A DNA stretch of 64,000 nucleotides, from contig OY771913.1 of NCBI GenBank assembly GCA_963674975.1, positions 310,001-374,000 on the forward strand. Reading direction: 5' to 3'. The translations under genes and the position numbers were made by a program. This DNA comes from UBA4781 sp963674975 (GTDB lineage Bacteria > Chloroflexota > Anaerolineae > Anaerolineales > Anaerolineaceae). Positions 23,357-33,058 of the stretch are shown one piece after another (positions within the stretch are counted from its first letter, which is position 1; each line of letters starts with the position of its first letter). A model generated the notes under the pieces. It searched no databases. It had not been told where the DNA came from and saw only the letters and a list, made by a program, of their open reading frames with translations.

Positions 23357-24661
23357 TTAATGATCGAGGATTCTTTGCGAGAAAACCCTATTCTCAAGGC
23401 TGTTTTTGATATCCGTCCCATACTGAAGCTTGTAAACCGGTACCGCACGCGCGGCTAGCTGTTCGATCACCGATTCATCAACTCTGGTTTTTTCTTCTTC
23501 AACAAAAGACTCTTTTTGGATCCATACATAGATCGGTTCCAGACCGCGAGCCAGTGCCAGATCAGATATTCTAGCCACTTCACTGGTATGCAGTGTTGAA
23601 ATGAATATGACCGTGCTTCCACGGGTTATCTGCTTGATATATTCCCCAACAAATACATCAAAGGGAACATCTCCATCTGCCTGCAGAGAAGACAGCGTGT
23701 CCAGAGCTTTGCCCAGCTGCCGGTATCCATGGTCAGTTGCCAGGATCTGCTTTTGCTTATTAGAGGACATCAATCCGACCCCAAAATTATGTTCGATGTA
23801 ATATTTCGTGATCGATGCCGCTGCTGTTACAGCATATTCAAAGGTGCTGCATGGCAGTTCATAACGTGTTTGCCTGCGCACACTCCAATAATCGGAGGGA
23901 TGGCTGATCTGTTCTTCCTGCCAGAATTCCACATGGTTTTCTTCGGCACAGTCGATCAATATCCAGGTATTCATCTGTGGATCCCGGTCAAATTCCTTCA
24001 CCATAAGCTTATTCTTCCGCGCAGTGGTCGGCCAGTGGATTCGGCGCAGCGAATCACCGGGAAAGTATTCACGCACCCCGGCTGCAAATGGTGTTGTTTC
24101 AGGAGAAGCGATCTTTAATTCTTTACCGCCGCTGAGAAATGCCGGTAGATGGGCAAACTGATCAAGGTTAAGAATGCGCGGCAGCACTATGAGCCTTCGC
24201 TTATTCTCAACTTGTTTGGATAATTCAAAGAAACCAAAAGGATCGCCGGCTTTCATTTGCAGCGGTCCAAGTGCATATTCTCCCCTTTTTCTGAGGAAAG
24301 TATAAGTGTTGAATGTGCGGATCTTCTTTGCATCGATGCCTGAAATTACCCGTATCTCTTCCGGATTTCCTGAAATTCCGGAATAATCATGAATCTCAAG
24401 CCACTGTTTCCATATCGGGTATTTATTTTCGATATCGAAATGATCTTCGAAATAATTTCCCACATTCATCTTTTGTAAGCGTGAAGTCCGTTGAAGAATG
24501 ATCCCTTCCAGTGAGATCTTTGCGATTAGGTAGCTGGCGGTCATTAAAGATAAAACCAGAGTCCATAGAGTTAAAAATAGATTATCTCTAAAGATAATCC
24601 ATAACACAAAGAACGTAATAACAGGGAGGAACAGAAAGTAGAATTTCTTTTTTATCTTCAT
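23357..24661 (-). CDS. DUF58 domain protein
   Basis: The 434-residue protein has two N-terminal membrane segments (about 7-24 and 28-50) followed by a long cytoplasmic or outer part. The DUF58 signature is visible at about residues 195-235: EYFPGDSLRRIHWPTTARKNKLMVKEFD. The C-terminal half has a von-Willebrand-A-like layout (TWILIDCAE with an MIDAS-like Asp region). It is encoded directly downstream of a MoxR-type AAA+ ATPase. The MoxR/DUF58 pair is a widespread chaperone-like unit, often linked to assembly of exported or metal-containing enzymes. The client is not identified here. Confidence 0.88.
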   Translation of the reverse strand: MKIKKKFYFLFLPVITFFVLWIIFRDNLFLTLWTLVLSLMTASYLIAKISLEGIILQRTSRLQKMNVGNYFEDHFDIENKYPIWKQWLEIHDYSGISGNPEEIRVISGIDAKKIRTFNTYTFLRKRGEYALGPLQMKAGDPFGFFELSKQVENKRRLIVLPRILNLDQFAHLPAFLSGGKELKIASPETTPFAAGVREYFPGDSLRRIHWPTTARKNKLMVKEFDRDPQMNTWILIDCAEENHVEFWQEEQISHPSDYWSVRRQTRYELPCSTFEYAVTAAASITKYYIEHNFGVGLMSSNKQKQILATDHGYRQLGKALDTLSSLQADGDVPFDVFVGEYIKQITRGSTVIFISTLHTSEVARISDLALARGLEPIYVWIQKESFVEEEKTRVDESVIEQLAARAVPVYKLQYGTDIKNSLENRVFSQRILDH

Positions 24662-24663
24662 TA

Positions 24664-25611
24664 CTAAATATGCACTGGAACCTCAACTCGGTCCAATATC
24701 TCATCGATCAGGGTATCTTTGCTGATATCCTTGATCCGAGCAGAGGGATGCAGCACAATGCGGTGTGCCAGTACACACACGGCAACCTTTTTAATATCAT
24801 CCGGGGTTACATAATCTCTCCCCTGCAAAATAGCAAACATCTGCCCTGTTCTATATAATCCCAGACTTCCTCGCGGAGATGCCCCCAGATAAATATCTTT
24901 ATCCTGGCGGGTTGTTTCCACGATTTCTACGATGTATTTCTTGATCGGATCGGAAACGTGTACTTCTTTCACTGCCTGCTGCGCATCCAATATATCCGTA
25001 TTTTTAACCACCGGCTGCAGTGTTTCGATGGGATGGGAAAGTTTTTGTGATTCGAGAATGCGCATTTCATCGATGAAAACAGGATACCCAATACGCACCC
25101 TTATCAAGAAACGATCCAGCTGTGCTTCAGGGAGTGGGAAAGTACCTTCATATTCAATCGGGTTCTGCGTGGCAAACACCAGAAATCCTTTTGACAGAGG
25201 ATGAGTTTTCCCATCCACGGTTATCTGCCGTTCTTCCATCGCTTCCAGTAAAGCGGATTGGGTTTTGGGAGTGGCACGGTTGATCTCATCTGCCAGCACG
25301 ATCTCTGCCATCACCGGACCCGGACGAAACTCAAATTCCCGGGTTGCCTGATTGTACATGGAAATTCCGGTTACATCACTGGGAAGCATATCGGGAGTAA
25401 ATTGAATACGGCTGAACTTTCCGCCCATACTGATCGCCAGGCTTTTTGCCAGCATGGTCTTTCCGGTACCGGGTACATCCTCAATGAGAATATGCCCCCG
25501 GCAGAATAATCCCAGGACGACCATTTCCAGTACATCCCGTTTCCCGATGATGACCTTCTCAAGATTATCGATGATCTTTACTGCAAGCGTGTTTACTTCA
25601 TCCATTTTCAT
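24664..25611 (-). CDS. MoxR family AAA+ ATPase
   Basis: The 315-residue protein has Walker A (EDVPGTGKTM), Walker B (VLADEINRATPKTQ), a sensor-1 region (FLVFATQNPIEYEGTFPLPEAQLDRF) and the C-terminal AAA lid (SPRGSLGLYRTGQ). These are all hallmarks of MoxR ATPases. It starts 18 bases after the SH3-domain gene stop and ends 2 bases before the DUF58 gene, so the three form one leftward operon. MoxR proteins act as chaperones for von-Willebrand-A partners; the partner here is probably the DUF58 protein. Confidence 0.93.
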   Translation of the reverse strand: MKMDEVNTLAVKIIDNLEKVIIGKRDVLEMVVLGLFCRGHILIEDVPGTGKTMLAKSLAISMGGKFSRIQFTPDMLPSDVTGISMYNQATREFEFRPGPVMAEIVLADEINRATPKTQSALLEAMEERQITVDGKTHPLSKGFLVFATQNPIEYEGTFPLPEAQLDRFLIRVRIGYPVFIDEMRILESQKLSHPIETLQPVVKNTDILDAQQAVKEVHVSDPIKKYIVEIVETTRQDKDIYLGASPRGSLGLYRTGQMFAILQGRDYVTPDDIKKVAVCVLAHRIVLHPSARIKDISKDTLIDEILDRVEVPVHI

Positions 25612-25629
25612 GGCAAACTCTTTTCCAGC

Positions 25630-26097
25630 CTATTGATATTCAGCAGATAGATAGTCCTGCACAGCCCAGCCCTCAATTCCAGATCCCTGTGATTGAATCT
25701 TCCACCAAATTCTGCTTTCGCTGATAATTGGTCCATCTATTATTATCCACAGACTGTCTTCTGCCGCTATTGTCAAGGTGTCCGATTCTATATCTGGCTC
25801 GTTGTGTACTTTTAATCCATCCCCATCTGTATTCGAGACACGTACCTTCATATTAAGCGCGAATACACCGGGGATCGCAGTACCTTCTTCAGAAACGGCA
25901 GATTCTGTTTGCTGTTCATTGAAAACTGTTGCGGTTGGCTGAAAAGAAGTAATTTTTATTACTGCAGTTGGTATGGCTCTTGTTTTGGTTTGAGGAATAG
26001 ACAGGACAGCGATCAGGGTCAGAATAAAGATTCCTATCCCAAAAGCCAGCCCTACATAAATCGTCCATTTATGGTTTCTCATTCCATTCGAATCCAT
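25630..26097 (-). CDS. Membrane-anchored bacterial SH3 domain protein
   Basis: The 155-residue protein has one membrane segment (about 13-33), a Thr/Ala-rich linker and a C-terminal domain of the bacterial SH3 (SH3b) type. Its layout is VRVSNTDGDGLKVHNEPDIES followed by WWKIQSQGSGIEGWAVQDYL, where GWAV-DYL is the usual end of SH3b. These domains often bind peptidoglycan or other wall components. It is the first gene of the MoxR/DUF58 operon and is transcribed divergently from the kinase gene (33-base gap). A role at the cell envelope is inferred. Confidence 0.75.
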   Translation of the reverse strand: MDSNGMRNHKWTIYVGLAFGIGIFILTLIAVLSIPQTKTRAIPTAVIKITSFQPTATVFNEQQTESAVSEEGTAIPGVFALNMKVRVSNTDGDGLKVHNEPDIESDTLTIAAEDSLWIIIDGPIISESRIWWKIQSQGSGIEGWAVQDYLSAEYQ

Positions 26098-26130
26098 ATA
26101 GAATAGTATTATCTTCTATCTTACCTGATT

Positions 26131-27063
26131 ATGATGAACTTGGCACAACGAGATAATGAATTCCTTAATAAAAATTTAGAGAACCGTTTCCTTCTTGAGA
26201 AGAAGATCGAAACGGGTGGTATGTCGCTTCTCTTTCTAGGACTTGATCAAGATTCAGGGGAAAAGATTGTAGCCAAGCTCTGCTCTGCTGCTGCGGAAAA
26301 GAATAGATTTTTTGATGAGATCAAGCTTCTGCGCTCGCTTCACCATCCCGGTATTCAAGAAATTCTCGCCTATGGAGAGGTTGAGGGTACTCTTTATTAC
26401 ATCATGCCGTATTACGGAAAGAAGAATCTTCGTGAATATCTATCTGATAAAACGATCCTGACTGAAAAAGAGATTCTGGATCATTTTCTGCAGATCACCA
26501 ATGCTGCCGCTTATTTACATCGCAAGAAGATCCTGCACAATGACCTGAAACCTCAAAACATCCTGCTTACGAATGAAAATCGTCTGATTTTGAGCGATTT
26601 CGGATTAGCCAGTCGTGTTAACCGTAAAAAATATCTTCCTGTAAAGCAAAAAACGATCTGGGGATCACCGGTTTATCTGGCGCCAGAACTGCCGCAGGGG
26701 TTCAGCCCCACCTACGCATCGGATGTGTATTCTCTGGGGATCATCTTATTCATCCTTGCCGTTGGTTATCCACCTTTCTATCACGATGATCTTGATATTC
26801 TTATCATGATGCATCAAAAGAACGAACCGCCTCATCCTCATGTTTTGATACCTTCAATTTCGGAAGAACTGGAAAACATTATCCTATGCGCAATTGCGAA
26901 GATTCCCGAAGTCCGGTTTGCCTCAGCAGGGAAAATGCAGGATTCTATTCTTAATTACAAAAAGAAATTCAGTTCACGAATCGAGTCCAATTCCATTTAT
27001 AGATATCCGCAGATCATTTCACTCAATCAGGAAAAAACCAGACCCATTCCACGTGATTCCTGA
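26131..27063 (+). CDS. Serine/threonine protein kinase (Hanks type)
   Basis: The 310-residue protein is a complete eukaryotic-type kinase domain. The glycine-rich loop is atypical (ETGGMSLLFLG). The ATP-binding Lys is K49 (IVAKL). The catalytic loop is H136-N-D138-LKPQN, that is HND in place of HRD. The metal-binding motif is DFG at D156, followed by GSPVYLAPE. Replacement of the HRD arginine suggests it does not depend on activation-loop phosphorylation. No membrane segment or sensor domain follows, so it is cytoplasmic. It is transcribed divergently from the MoxR operon. Confidence 0.9.
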   Translation: MMNLAQRDNEFLNKNLENRFLLEKKIETGGMSLLFLGLDQDSGEKIVAKLCSAAAEKNRFFDEIKLLRSLHHPGIQEILAYGEVEGTLYYIMPYYGKKNLREYLSDKTILTEKEILDHFLQITNAAAYLHRKKILHNDLKPQNILLTNENRLILSDFGLASRVNRKKYLPVKQKTIWGSPVYLAPELPQGFSPTYASDVYSLGIILFILAVGYPPFYHDDLDILIMMHQKNEPPHPHVLIPSISEELENIILCAIAKIPEVRFASAGKMQDSILNYKKKFSSRIESNSIYRYPQIISLNQEKTRPIPRDS

Positions 27064-27109
27064 ACCTCATTTATAGTAAGATTAATGAAACAATTTATGG
27101 AGAAGATTT

Positions 27110-27766
27110 GTGAAAAAGATCATTAATGCATCCATTCTCAACGCAGATTTTGGGAATCTTAAAGATCAAATTGAACAGGCTGTTTCCGGAGGGATCGATT
27201 GGGTTCATCTGGATATCATGGATGGACATTTTGTCCCCAATATATCCTTTGGACCAGCCATCGCAAAAATTTGCCGGCAGATCACCAGCCTGCCAATGGA
27301 TGCTCACCTTATGATCTCAAACCCCAATGATTTCATCCCTACTTTTGCAGAGGCAGGAGTAAACCTTATCTCTGTTCACATTGAGGGAGATGCTCATATC
27401 CACCGCACAATACAAAATGTAAAAAACCACGGCTGTAAAGCCGGTATTGTGATCAATCCGGGCACACCGGTAAGTGCGATCACTTCCGTTCTAGATATGG
27501 TTGATCTCGTGCTGGTTATGAGCGTTGACCCCGGATTCGGCGGGCAAAAGTTTCTCTCCTCTGTACTGCCTAAAGTCAGGCAGGTTCGTAAACTGATCGA
27601 CGAGCAAAAGCGGGATATTTATCTTCAGATGGACGGCGGTATCGATATCCACACTCTGCCAGAAGCAGTTCAAGCTGGCGCCGATTCTTTTGTTATTGGT
27701 TCAGCGATATTTCATAATGAATCTGGAATTGTACCCGCCGTAAAGCAGCTTAAATCTCTGTTATAG
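27110..27766 (+). CDS. rpe: Ribulose-phosphate 3-epimerase
   Basis: The 218-residue TIM-barrel enzyme interconverts ribulose 5-phosphate and xylulose 5-phosphate. Visible motifs are the N-terminal ASILNADFGNL, the metal-binding HLDIMDGHFVPNISFG, MSVDPGFGGQKF and the phosphate-binding DGGID. It starts at GTG with GGAGA 8 bases upstream. It shares a bidirectional hairpin terminator with the convergent ABC exporter genes. Confidence 0.96.
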   Translation: MKKIINASILNADFGNLKDQIEQAVSGGIDWVHLDIMDGHFVPNISFGPAIAKICRQITSLPMDAHLMISNPNDFIPTFAEAGVNLISVHIEGDAHIHRTIQNVKNHGCKAGIVINPGTPVSAITSVLDMVDLVLVMSVDPGFGGQKFLSSVLPKVRQVRKLIDEQKRDIYLQMDGGIDIHTLPEAVQAGADSFVIGSAIFHNESGIVPAVKQLKSLL

Positions 27767-27781
27767 ATTAATTATTAAATA

Positions 27782-27820
27782 AAAAGCAGGGTTGTTATAA
27801 GATCAACCCTGCTTTTATTT
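27782..27820. terminator. Bidirectional terminator between rpe and the ABC exporter
   Basis: A perfect 13-bp stem (AAAAGCAGGGTTG / CAACCCTGCTTTT), 9-base loop, T-rich on the plus side (TTTTATTT) and on the minus side (TTTTTATTTAAT), serving both converging transcripts. Confidence 0.85.
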
Positions 27821-27823
27821 ACT

Positions 27824-29725
27824 CTAAAAAACTTCCGCAGTTTCGAACTGGCTGTTGTACATCGATGCATAGAAACCGCTACGCGTCAGCAGTTCTTCGT
27901 GCTTCCCCTGTTCGACAATGTCTCCATTATTCATCACCAGGATCATATCCGCATTCCGAATCGTGGAAAGACGGTGCGCAATAATAAAGCTGGTGCGGTT
28001 TTTCATTAATACATCCATCGCTTTCTGGATCAATACTTCCGTTCTGGTATCTACAGAACTGGTAGCTTCATCCAGAATCAGAATGCTTGGATCAGCCAGA
28101 ATCGCTCTGGCGATGGTCAATAATTGTTTTTGACCCTGTGATACATTGGATGCTTCTTCATCAAGAACCATGTTATATCCATCGGGTAAGGTCCGGATGA
28201 AGTGATCTACATAGGCTGTTTTCGCAGCTGTGACGACTTCTTTATCTGTTGCATCTAATCGACCGTAGCGGATATTCTCCATGATCGTGGTGTTATACAA
28301 CCAGGCATCCTGAAGCACCATGCCAAACTTATCTCTTAAGCCCTGTCGTGTGAACTCTTTAATGTTATATCCATCCACGGTGATCGATCCGCTGTTAATG
28401 TCATAAAAACGCATCAGCAGTTTCACCATGGTTGTTTTTCCTGCTCCCGTTGGTCCCACAATGGCGATCTTTTGCCCGGGTTTGATCGCAGCACTGAAAT
28501 CATGGATGATGACCTTATCCGGTGAATACCCAAATCGAACATGATTGAATTCCACATTCCCTTTTACTCTGGTGAGTTTTACAGGATCGGTTGTCTCCTG
28601 ACTTTCTTCTGCCTCATTCAAAAATTCAAAAACCCGTTCAGCCGCTGCAGCGGTTTGCTGTAAAGTATTTGAAATATTGGCGATTTGCATGATCGGTTGT
28701 GTAAAAGAGCGTACATATTGAATAAACGCTTGAATATCTCCAATTGTGATCGCATTCCGTACAGCCAGGTATCCACCAAGGATACAGACCACTACATAGC
28801 CAAGGTTTCCAATAAAGGTCATGATCGGCATCATCAAGCCGGATAAAAACTGCGATTTCCAAGTTGATTTATATAGAACATTATTCGATTCATCAAATTC
28901 TTCAACGCTGCGCTGCTCTCCATTGAAAGCCTTCATAACAATGTGGCTTCCGTACATTTCTTCCACATGTCCATTCACATGTCCCAGATAATCCTGCTGC
29001 TGCTTGAAATATTTTTGTGAATTTTTCACAACAATGCTGATAAATGTTGCAGATAAAGGCAGAATTATCAGTGTTACCACTGTCAACAACCAGCTGATGG
29101 AAAACATCATTATAAGAATACCAACCATTGTTACTATGGAAGTTACGATCTGTGTCATGCTTTGATTGAGCGTTTGACTGACCGTATCTACATCATTCGT
29201 TATTCTTGAGAGAACTTCTCCATGTGTTGTGCCATCAAAGTATTTCAGCGGCATACGATTGATCTTTTTTGAAATCTCTTTTCTGAAACGATAGGTCAAT
29301 TTCATGGAGATATCGGTCATGACCCACCCCTGGGCATAACTAAGAAGTGCTGAAAGCAGATACAATCCGATCAATATCAGCATGATCCTGCCTATATAGA
29401 CAAAATCGATCCCAGTTCCGGTGCCTGCAATTTGCGCAACCACGCCTTCATAGAGCTTCGTGGTCGCTTTCCCCAATATTTTAGGGCTTACGATTGAAAA
29501 AATAGTCGAAGTACTGGCAGCGATCAGGACAAGGATGATTTTGGTTTTATACTCCTTGAGATAATCTATCAATTTCTGAATAGTGCCCTTAAAATCACGC
29601 GCTTTCTCTCCTCCGCGCATCATTCCACCACCGGGTCCACCGTGCATGCCGCCGCCCCCAAAAGGTCCGCGCTTTTGTGTTGTTTCTTTCTTTAAATTGG
29701 ATTGGTTGTTATTATTCATGCTCAT
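27824..29725 (-). CDS. ABC exporter half-transporter, consensus-site subunit
   Basis: The 633-residue protein has a Gly/Met-rich N-terminal tail (GGGMHGGPGGGMMRGG), a six-span exporter domain and a C-terminal ATPase. The ATPase shows Walker A GPTGAGKTT, signature VSQGQKQ and Walker B ILILDEATSSVDT with the catalytic Glu intact. It overlaps the next half-transporter by 4 bases. The two form a heterodimeric multidrug-type exporter of the BmrCD/LmrCD class. Substrates are unknown. It is the last gene of the MarR-led operon. Confidence 0.9.
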   Translation of the reverse strand: MSMNNNNQSNLKKETTQKRGPFGGGGMHGGPGGGMMRGGEKARDFKGTIQKLIDYLKEYKTKIILVLIAASTSTIFSIVSPKILGKATTKLYEGVVAQIAGTGTGIDFVYIGRIMLILIGLYLLSALLSYAQGWVMTDISMKLTYRFRKEISKKINRMPLKYFDGTTHGEVLSRITNDVDTVSQTLNQSMTQIVTSIVTMVGILIMMFSISWLLTVVTLIILPLSATFISIVVKNSQKYFKQQQDYLGHVNGHVEEMYGSHIVMKAFNGEQRSVEEFDESNNVLYKSTWKSQFLSGLMMPIMTFIGNLGYVVVCILGGYLAVRNAITIGDIQAFIQYVRSFTQPIMQIANISNTLQQTAAAAERVFEFLNEAEESQETTDPVKLTRVKGNVEFNHVRFGYSPDKVIIHDFSAAIKPGQKIAIVGPTGAGKTTMVKLLMRFYDINSGSITVDGYNIKEFTRQGLRDKFGMVLQDAWLYNTTIMENIRYGRLDATDKEVVTAAKTAYVDHFIRTLPDGYNMVLDEEASNVSQGQKQLLTIARAILADPSILILDEATSSVDTRTEVLIQKAMDVLMKNRTSFIIAHRLSTIRNADMILVMNNGDIVEQGKHEELLTRSGFYASMYNSQFETAEVF

Positions 29726-31962
29726 GCTAATTCCTCCTTGTTCAACTGCGACAAGGCAATTTCACGATAGGTCTGACAGTTTTCCATGAGTTCACCATGT
29801 GTCCCTTTTCCAACAATGCGACCTTCGTCTAAAACTATAATTTGCTCTGCATTTTTTATTGTTGCAATACGTTGTGCGACGATCATGATCGTGGCACCGC
29901 TGGTATCTTTCTTTAAAGCATTTCTTAATGCCAAATCGGTTGTATAGTCCAGCGCTGAAAAACTATCATCAAAGATATAAATGGGTGGATTTTTTACCAA
30001 TGCGCGAGCGATTGACAGCCTCTGTTTCTGTCCTCCTGATACATTCATACCCCCCTGGGCAATTTCACTCGTCATTCCTTCCGGCTTGCTTTCGACAAAT
30101 TCAGTTGCCTGCGCAATCTCAACCGCTTTTTCCAAAACCTTCATACTTGCGTGTTCATCGGCATAACGCAGGTTGCTTTCGATCGTGCCCGAGAAAAGCA
30201 TGCCTTTTTGTGGAATATAACCGATCTTGTCACGAAGTTCGCTCTGCCTTACATCACGAATATCTACTCCATCGATCAATATTTTTCCGGAAGTCACATC
30301 AAAAAATCGAGGTACCAGGTTCACCACCGTTGACTTTCCCGATCCGGTCGATCCAATGATGGCAGTAGTTTGCCCTGGCATAGCTGTGAAATTAATATCA
30401 TGCAGAACATCTGCCTCTGCGTCCGGATAGCGGAAGGAAACATGCTGAAATTCAACTTTCCATTGTGCATTTTCTTGAAAATGCTTGGGGTTTTCGGGAT
30501 CCTTGATCACCGGTTTTACATCCAGTACATCGGCAATACGATTCGCTGAAACACTTGCTCTGGGTAAAATGATGAACATGAGTGAAAGCATCAAAAATGA
30601 CATGACAACCTGGATGGCGTACTGCATAAATGCCATCATATCGCCTACCTGCATGGCTGATTGGGCTACTTCATGCGAACCTACCCAAATGATCAGCAAA
30701 GACAATCCATTCATCAACAGCATCATCACCGGCATCATGGTTGTCATTACACGATTGATGAAAAGGCTGTTATCAGTTAAATTGACGTTTGCTTTATCAA
30801 AACGATTTTCTTCATATTTCTGGTTATTGAATGCCCTGATAACCATCATCCCAGAAAGATCTTCACGCATTACCAGATTCAGCTTATCTACCAAACTCTG
30901 AATGATCTTGAACTTGGGCATCGCAACGGAATATACTACCAATACCAGTCCCAGTAGAAGCACCACACCCAATACAATGATCCATGAAAGTGATGGACTT
31001 TTTTCAACAGCATGAATCACTGCGCCAACGCCCATGATTGGAGCATAGAAAGCCAAACGAGTGATCATAGTAACAGCGCTTTGAATCTGGGTCACATCAT
31101 TGGTTGTACGGGTGATCAGCGAAGCAGTTGAAAATTTATCAAATTCAGATTTAGAGAAGCTTTCAACCTTTTTAAACGTATCTCGTCTTAAATCTCGTGC
31201 AATCCCTGACGCAACTCTTGCAGATATGAACCCTACACCCACAGCACATGCGACAGATGCCAGGGTTAACATCAACATTAAACTACCAATTTTTAATATA
31301 TAACTGGTTTGAATTTTTGCCGGGTCTATCCCTAAAGCCGAATATTCAGCTTTAACTGAAGCGATAGCTGCCTGGGTGATCAGATTGTCGCTCATCGACG
31401 CAAATCTTTCATCAATCATCGAAAGCATTTCCGTACGCTGTTCATCTGGCAGATTGGAAAGAACGCTGTAAATGTCCATACCTGCAGGCAAAGCGGAAAA
31501 TTCGGAATTCATTCCCTGGAATAATTCAGCTGCTTTTTCCGGATCATTCATCAATTCCACAACATTAGAATTGATCAAAAGAGCTTTTGCTAAAATAGGA
31601 TCGAGCATCCTTATTTCATCTTCATCCGTGGTGGTCAACACATATATTGATTCATTTTCTACTACTGGATATTCAGTAAGGATTTCTTCATAATTGGATG
31701 AATTCTGGTCGATAAGTTCATAATCTTCCAGTACATTGGTCTTCTCATCAGATGTCATGAAAACAGTGATCTTATCCATTTCACTTTTTCTGATAGCTTC
31801 TGGTACAGCATTAACCACACCACCCTGTTGAATACCCACATTCACAATATCGGACATATAATCTGGCAAAGCCAGGTCAGCCATTACCTGCGCATACAAC
31901 AAACCAATTGCGGCTAGCAGCAGAAAAAAATAAGGTTTTATATAACGAATTATGCGAAGCAT
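29722..31962 (-). CDS. ABC exporter half-transporter, degenerate-site subunit with large outer insertion
   Basis: The 746-residue protein is longer than usual because about 200 residues are inserted between the first and second membrane spans (roughly residues 40-225), facing the outside. The ATPase has Walker A GSTGSGKST and signature VSGGQKQ. Walker B reads IYIFDDSFSALD: the catalytic Glu is Asp. In heterodimeric exporters one ATP site is degenerate in exactly this way, while the partner (27824-29725) keeps Glu. The start lies 27 bases after the MarR gene. Confidence 0.9.
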   Translation of the reverse strand: MLRIIRYIKPYFFLLLAAIGLLYAQVMADLALPDYMSDIVNVGIQQGGVVNAVPEAIRKSEMDKITVFMTSDEKTNVLEDYELIDQNSSNYEEILTEYPVVENESIYVLTTTDEDEIRMLDPILAKALLINSNVVELMNDPEKAAELFQGMNSEFSALPAGMDIYSVLSNLPDEQRTEMLSMIDERFASMSDNLITQAAIASVKAEYSALGIDPAKIQTSYILKIGSLMLMLTLASVACAVGVGFISARVASGIARDLRRDTFKKVESFSKSEFDKFSTASLITRTTNDVTQIQSAVTMITRLAFYAPIMGVGAVIHAVEKSPSLSWIIVLGVVLLLGLVLVVYSVAMPKFKIIQSLVDKLNLVMREDLSGMMVIRAFNNQKYEENRFDKANVNLTDNSLFINRVMTTMMPVMMLLMNGLSLLIIWVGSHEVAQSAMQVGDMMAFMQYAIQVVMSFLMLSLMFIILPRASVSANRIADVLDVKPVIKDPENPKHFQENAQWKVEFQHVSFRYPDAEADVLHDINFTAMPGQTTAIIGSTGSGKSTVVNLVPRFFDVTSGKILIDGVDIRDVRQSELRDKIGYIPQKGMLFSGTIESNLRYADEHASMKVLEKAVEIAQATEFVESKPEGMTSEIAQGGMNVSGGQKQRLSIARALVKNPPIYIFDDSFSALDYTTDLALRNALKKDTSGATIMIVAQRIATIKNAEQIIVLDEGRIVGKGTHGELMENCQTYREIALSQLNKEELA

Positions 31963-31989
31963 AGAGGTCTTACTCCTTTTTTAAATTAA

Positions 31990-32583
31990 TTACCTTCGAA
32001 AAGAATGCTGTCTTCTTCGGAAGACACCTTGATGCCTGATGTTATTCTTCATGGAAACCATCAGTTTTGTAAGCAGATCAATGAGTTGTTCTTTTTCAAT
32101 ATCGGTGAGTTCAGATGAAATAACATTCATATAATCTATTTGCGTTGGAATTAATGCTTTTACTACATCACGTCCTGCATCAGTGATCTTCAAACGAATC
32201 ATTCTGCGATCATTGGCATCTTTTTCACGAACCAGCAATCCCTGGCTTTCCAAACCATTGATCAGAGAACTTATCGTGTTTTTATTAACACTCTGAAAAT
32301 GGCTTAAACTGGTGGGGGTAATTTTTTCACTTTTGTCAATTTCACTAATAATATAAAGTTGTGCCAGAATCTCTAATCGCCGATTTGAGATTTCCGAATC
32401 ACCGTATTCAACATTGAGGATTGTGTCATACATATTTCCAATTTTGCGGATCATATTTCCAATCTCAAAACCCTGAAGTGTTTTTTCTCCCGCAATATTT
32501 TTCATATGTCTTAAAAAATATTGCCTCATTCTGCAATACTTTTTTCTTTCTTCTCTTGAAAGATGGTGAAAAGATCTGTGCAT
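31990..32583 (-). CDS. MarR family transcriptional regulator
   Basis: The 197-residue protein has the winged-helix core of MarR regulators: a recognition helix region (TPTSLSHFQSVNKNTISSLINGLESQGLLVREKDANDRRMIRLKITDAG) with the DxR wing motif DANDRR. The N- and C-termini are basic and His/Arg-rich. The ribosome site is AGGAGA, 6 bases before the ATG. It heads the operon of the two ABC half-transporters and has a perfect palindrome over its own promoter, so it probably represses its own operon until a drug-like ligand binds. Confidence 0.9.
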   Translation of the reverse strand: MHRSFHHLSREERKKYCRMRQYFLRHMKNIAGEKTLQGFEIGNMIRKIGNMYDTILNVEYGDSEISNRRLEILAQLYIISEIDKSEKITPTSLSHFQSVNKNTISSLINGLESQGLLVREKDANDRRMIRLKITDAGRDVVKALIPTQIDYMNVISSELTDIEKEQLIDLLTKLMVSMKNNIRHQGVFRRRQHSFRR

Positions 32584-32596
32584 AACATCTCCTAAT

Positions 32597-32614
32597 TAGT
32601 ACGAGGTCGTACTA
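32597..32614. promoter_or_regulatory. Palindromic operator of the MarR/ABC exporter operon
   Basis: TAGTACGA (32597-32604) and TCGTACTA (32607-32614) form a perfect inverted repeat around GG. A looser copy follows at about 32615-32631. The site overlaps a candidate minus-strand promoter (TTGATA, 18 bases, TAGTAT), placing the palindrome at the start point. Confidence 0.65.
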
Positions 32615-32684
32615 TACTACGTCGAACTATTCTTGTCTATCAAAAAAACGGGATTTATATAAAAATCTAATACAATTTATTAAA

Positions 32685-32712
32685 CAAAAAAAGCACCGAA
32701 AACGGTGCTTTT
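32685..32712 (-). terminator. Terminator after the L28 gene
   Basis: A perfect 10-bp stem (AAAAGCACCG / CGGTGCTTTT) with a 4-base loop; on the minus strand it runs into TTTTTTTG. Confidence 0.85.
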
Positions 32713-32734
32713 ATCTGTAAGTCTAAATTTAGTT

Positions 32735-32917
32735 CTATTTGTCTTTTACCAGAGTTTTCAGACATTTTGCACAAACCGTTTTCTTAACAGGCTTTCCATT
32801 TTCAATGATCGTGGTTTTCTGCAGATTGGGTTTGAATTTGCGGTTTGTTGCCCTCTGTGAGAAACTGCGGTTATGCCCAAAAGTGGTTGTTTTTCCACAA
32901 ATTTCACATTTTGCCAT
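32735..32917 (-). CDS. rpmB: 50S ribosomal protein L28
   Basis: The 60-residue protein is a typical short L28: MAKCEICGKTTTFGHNRSFSQRATNRKF pattern with CxxC and a second VCAKC pair, giving a zinc-binding form. It is a single-gene unit with a strong terminator. It is transcribed divergently from the Asp23/DAK2 operon, the usual arrangement in Gram-positives and Chloroflexota. Confidence 0.96.
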   Translation of the reverse strand: MAKCEICGKTTTFGHNRSFSQRATNRKFKPNLQKTTIIENGKPVKKTVCAKCLKTLVKDK

Positions 32918-33058
32918 TTTTTATTCCCTTTCGAAGATTCGCTAATCTTATAAAATCAAAGTAAAATAACGAGAAAATAGTTTACCATATACCGTAACTA
33001 TCAGCAAGCTTTTATGTTTTATATAGAAGGCAAATAAGAAAGAAAAATTAAATATATT

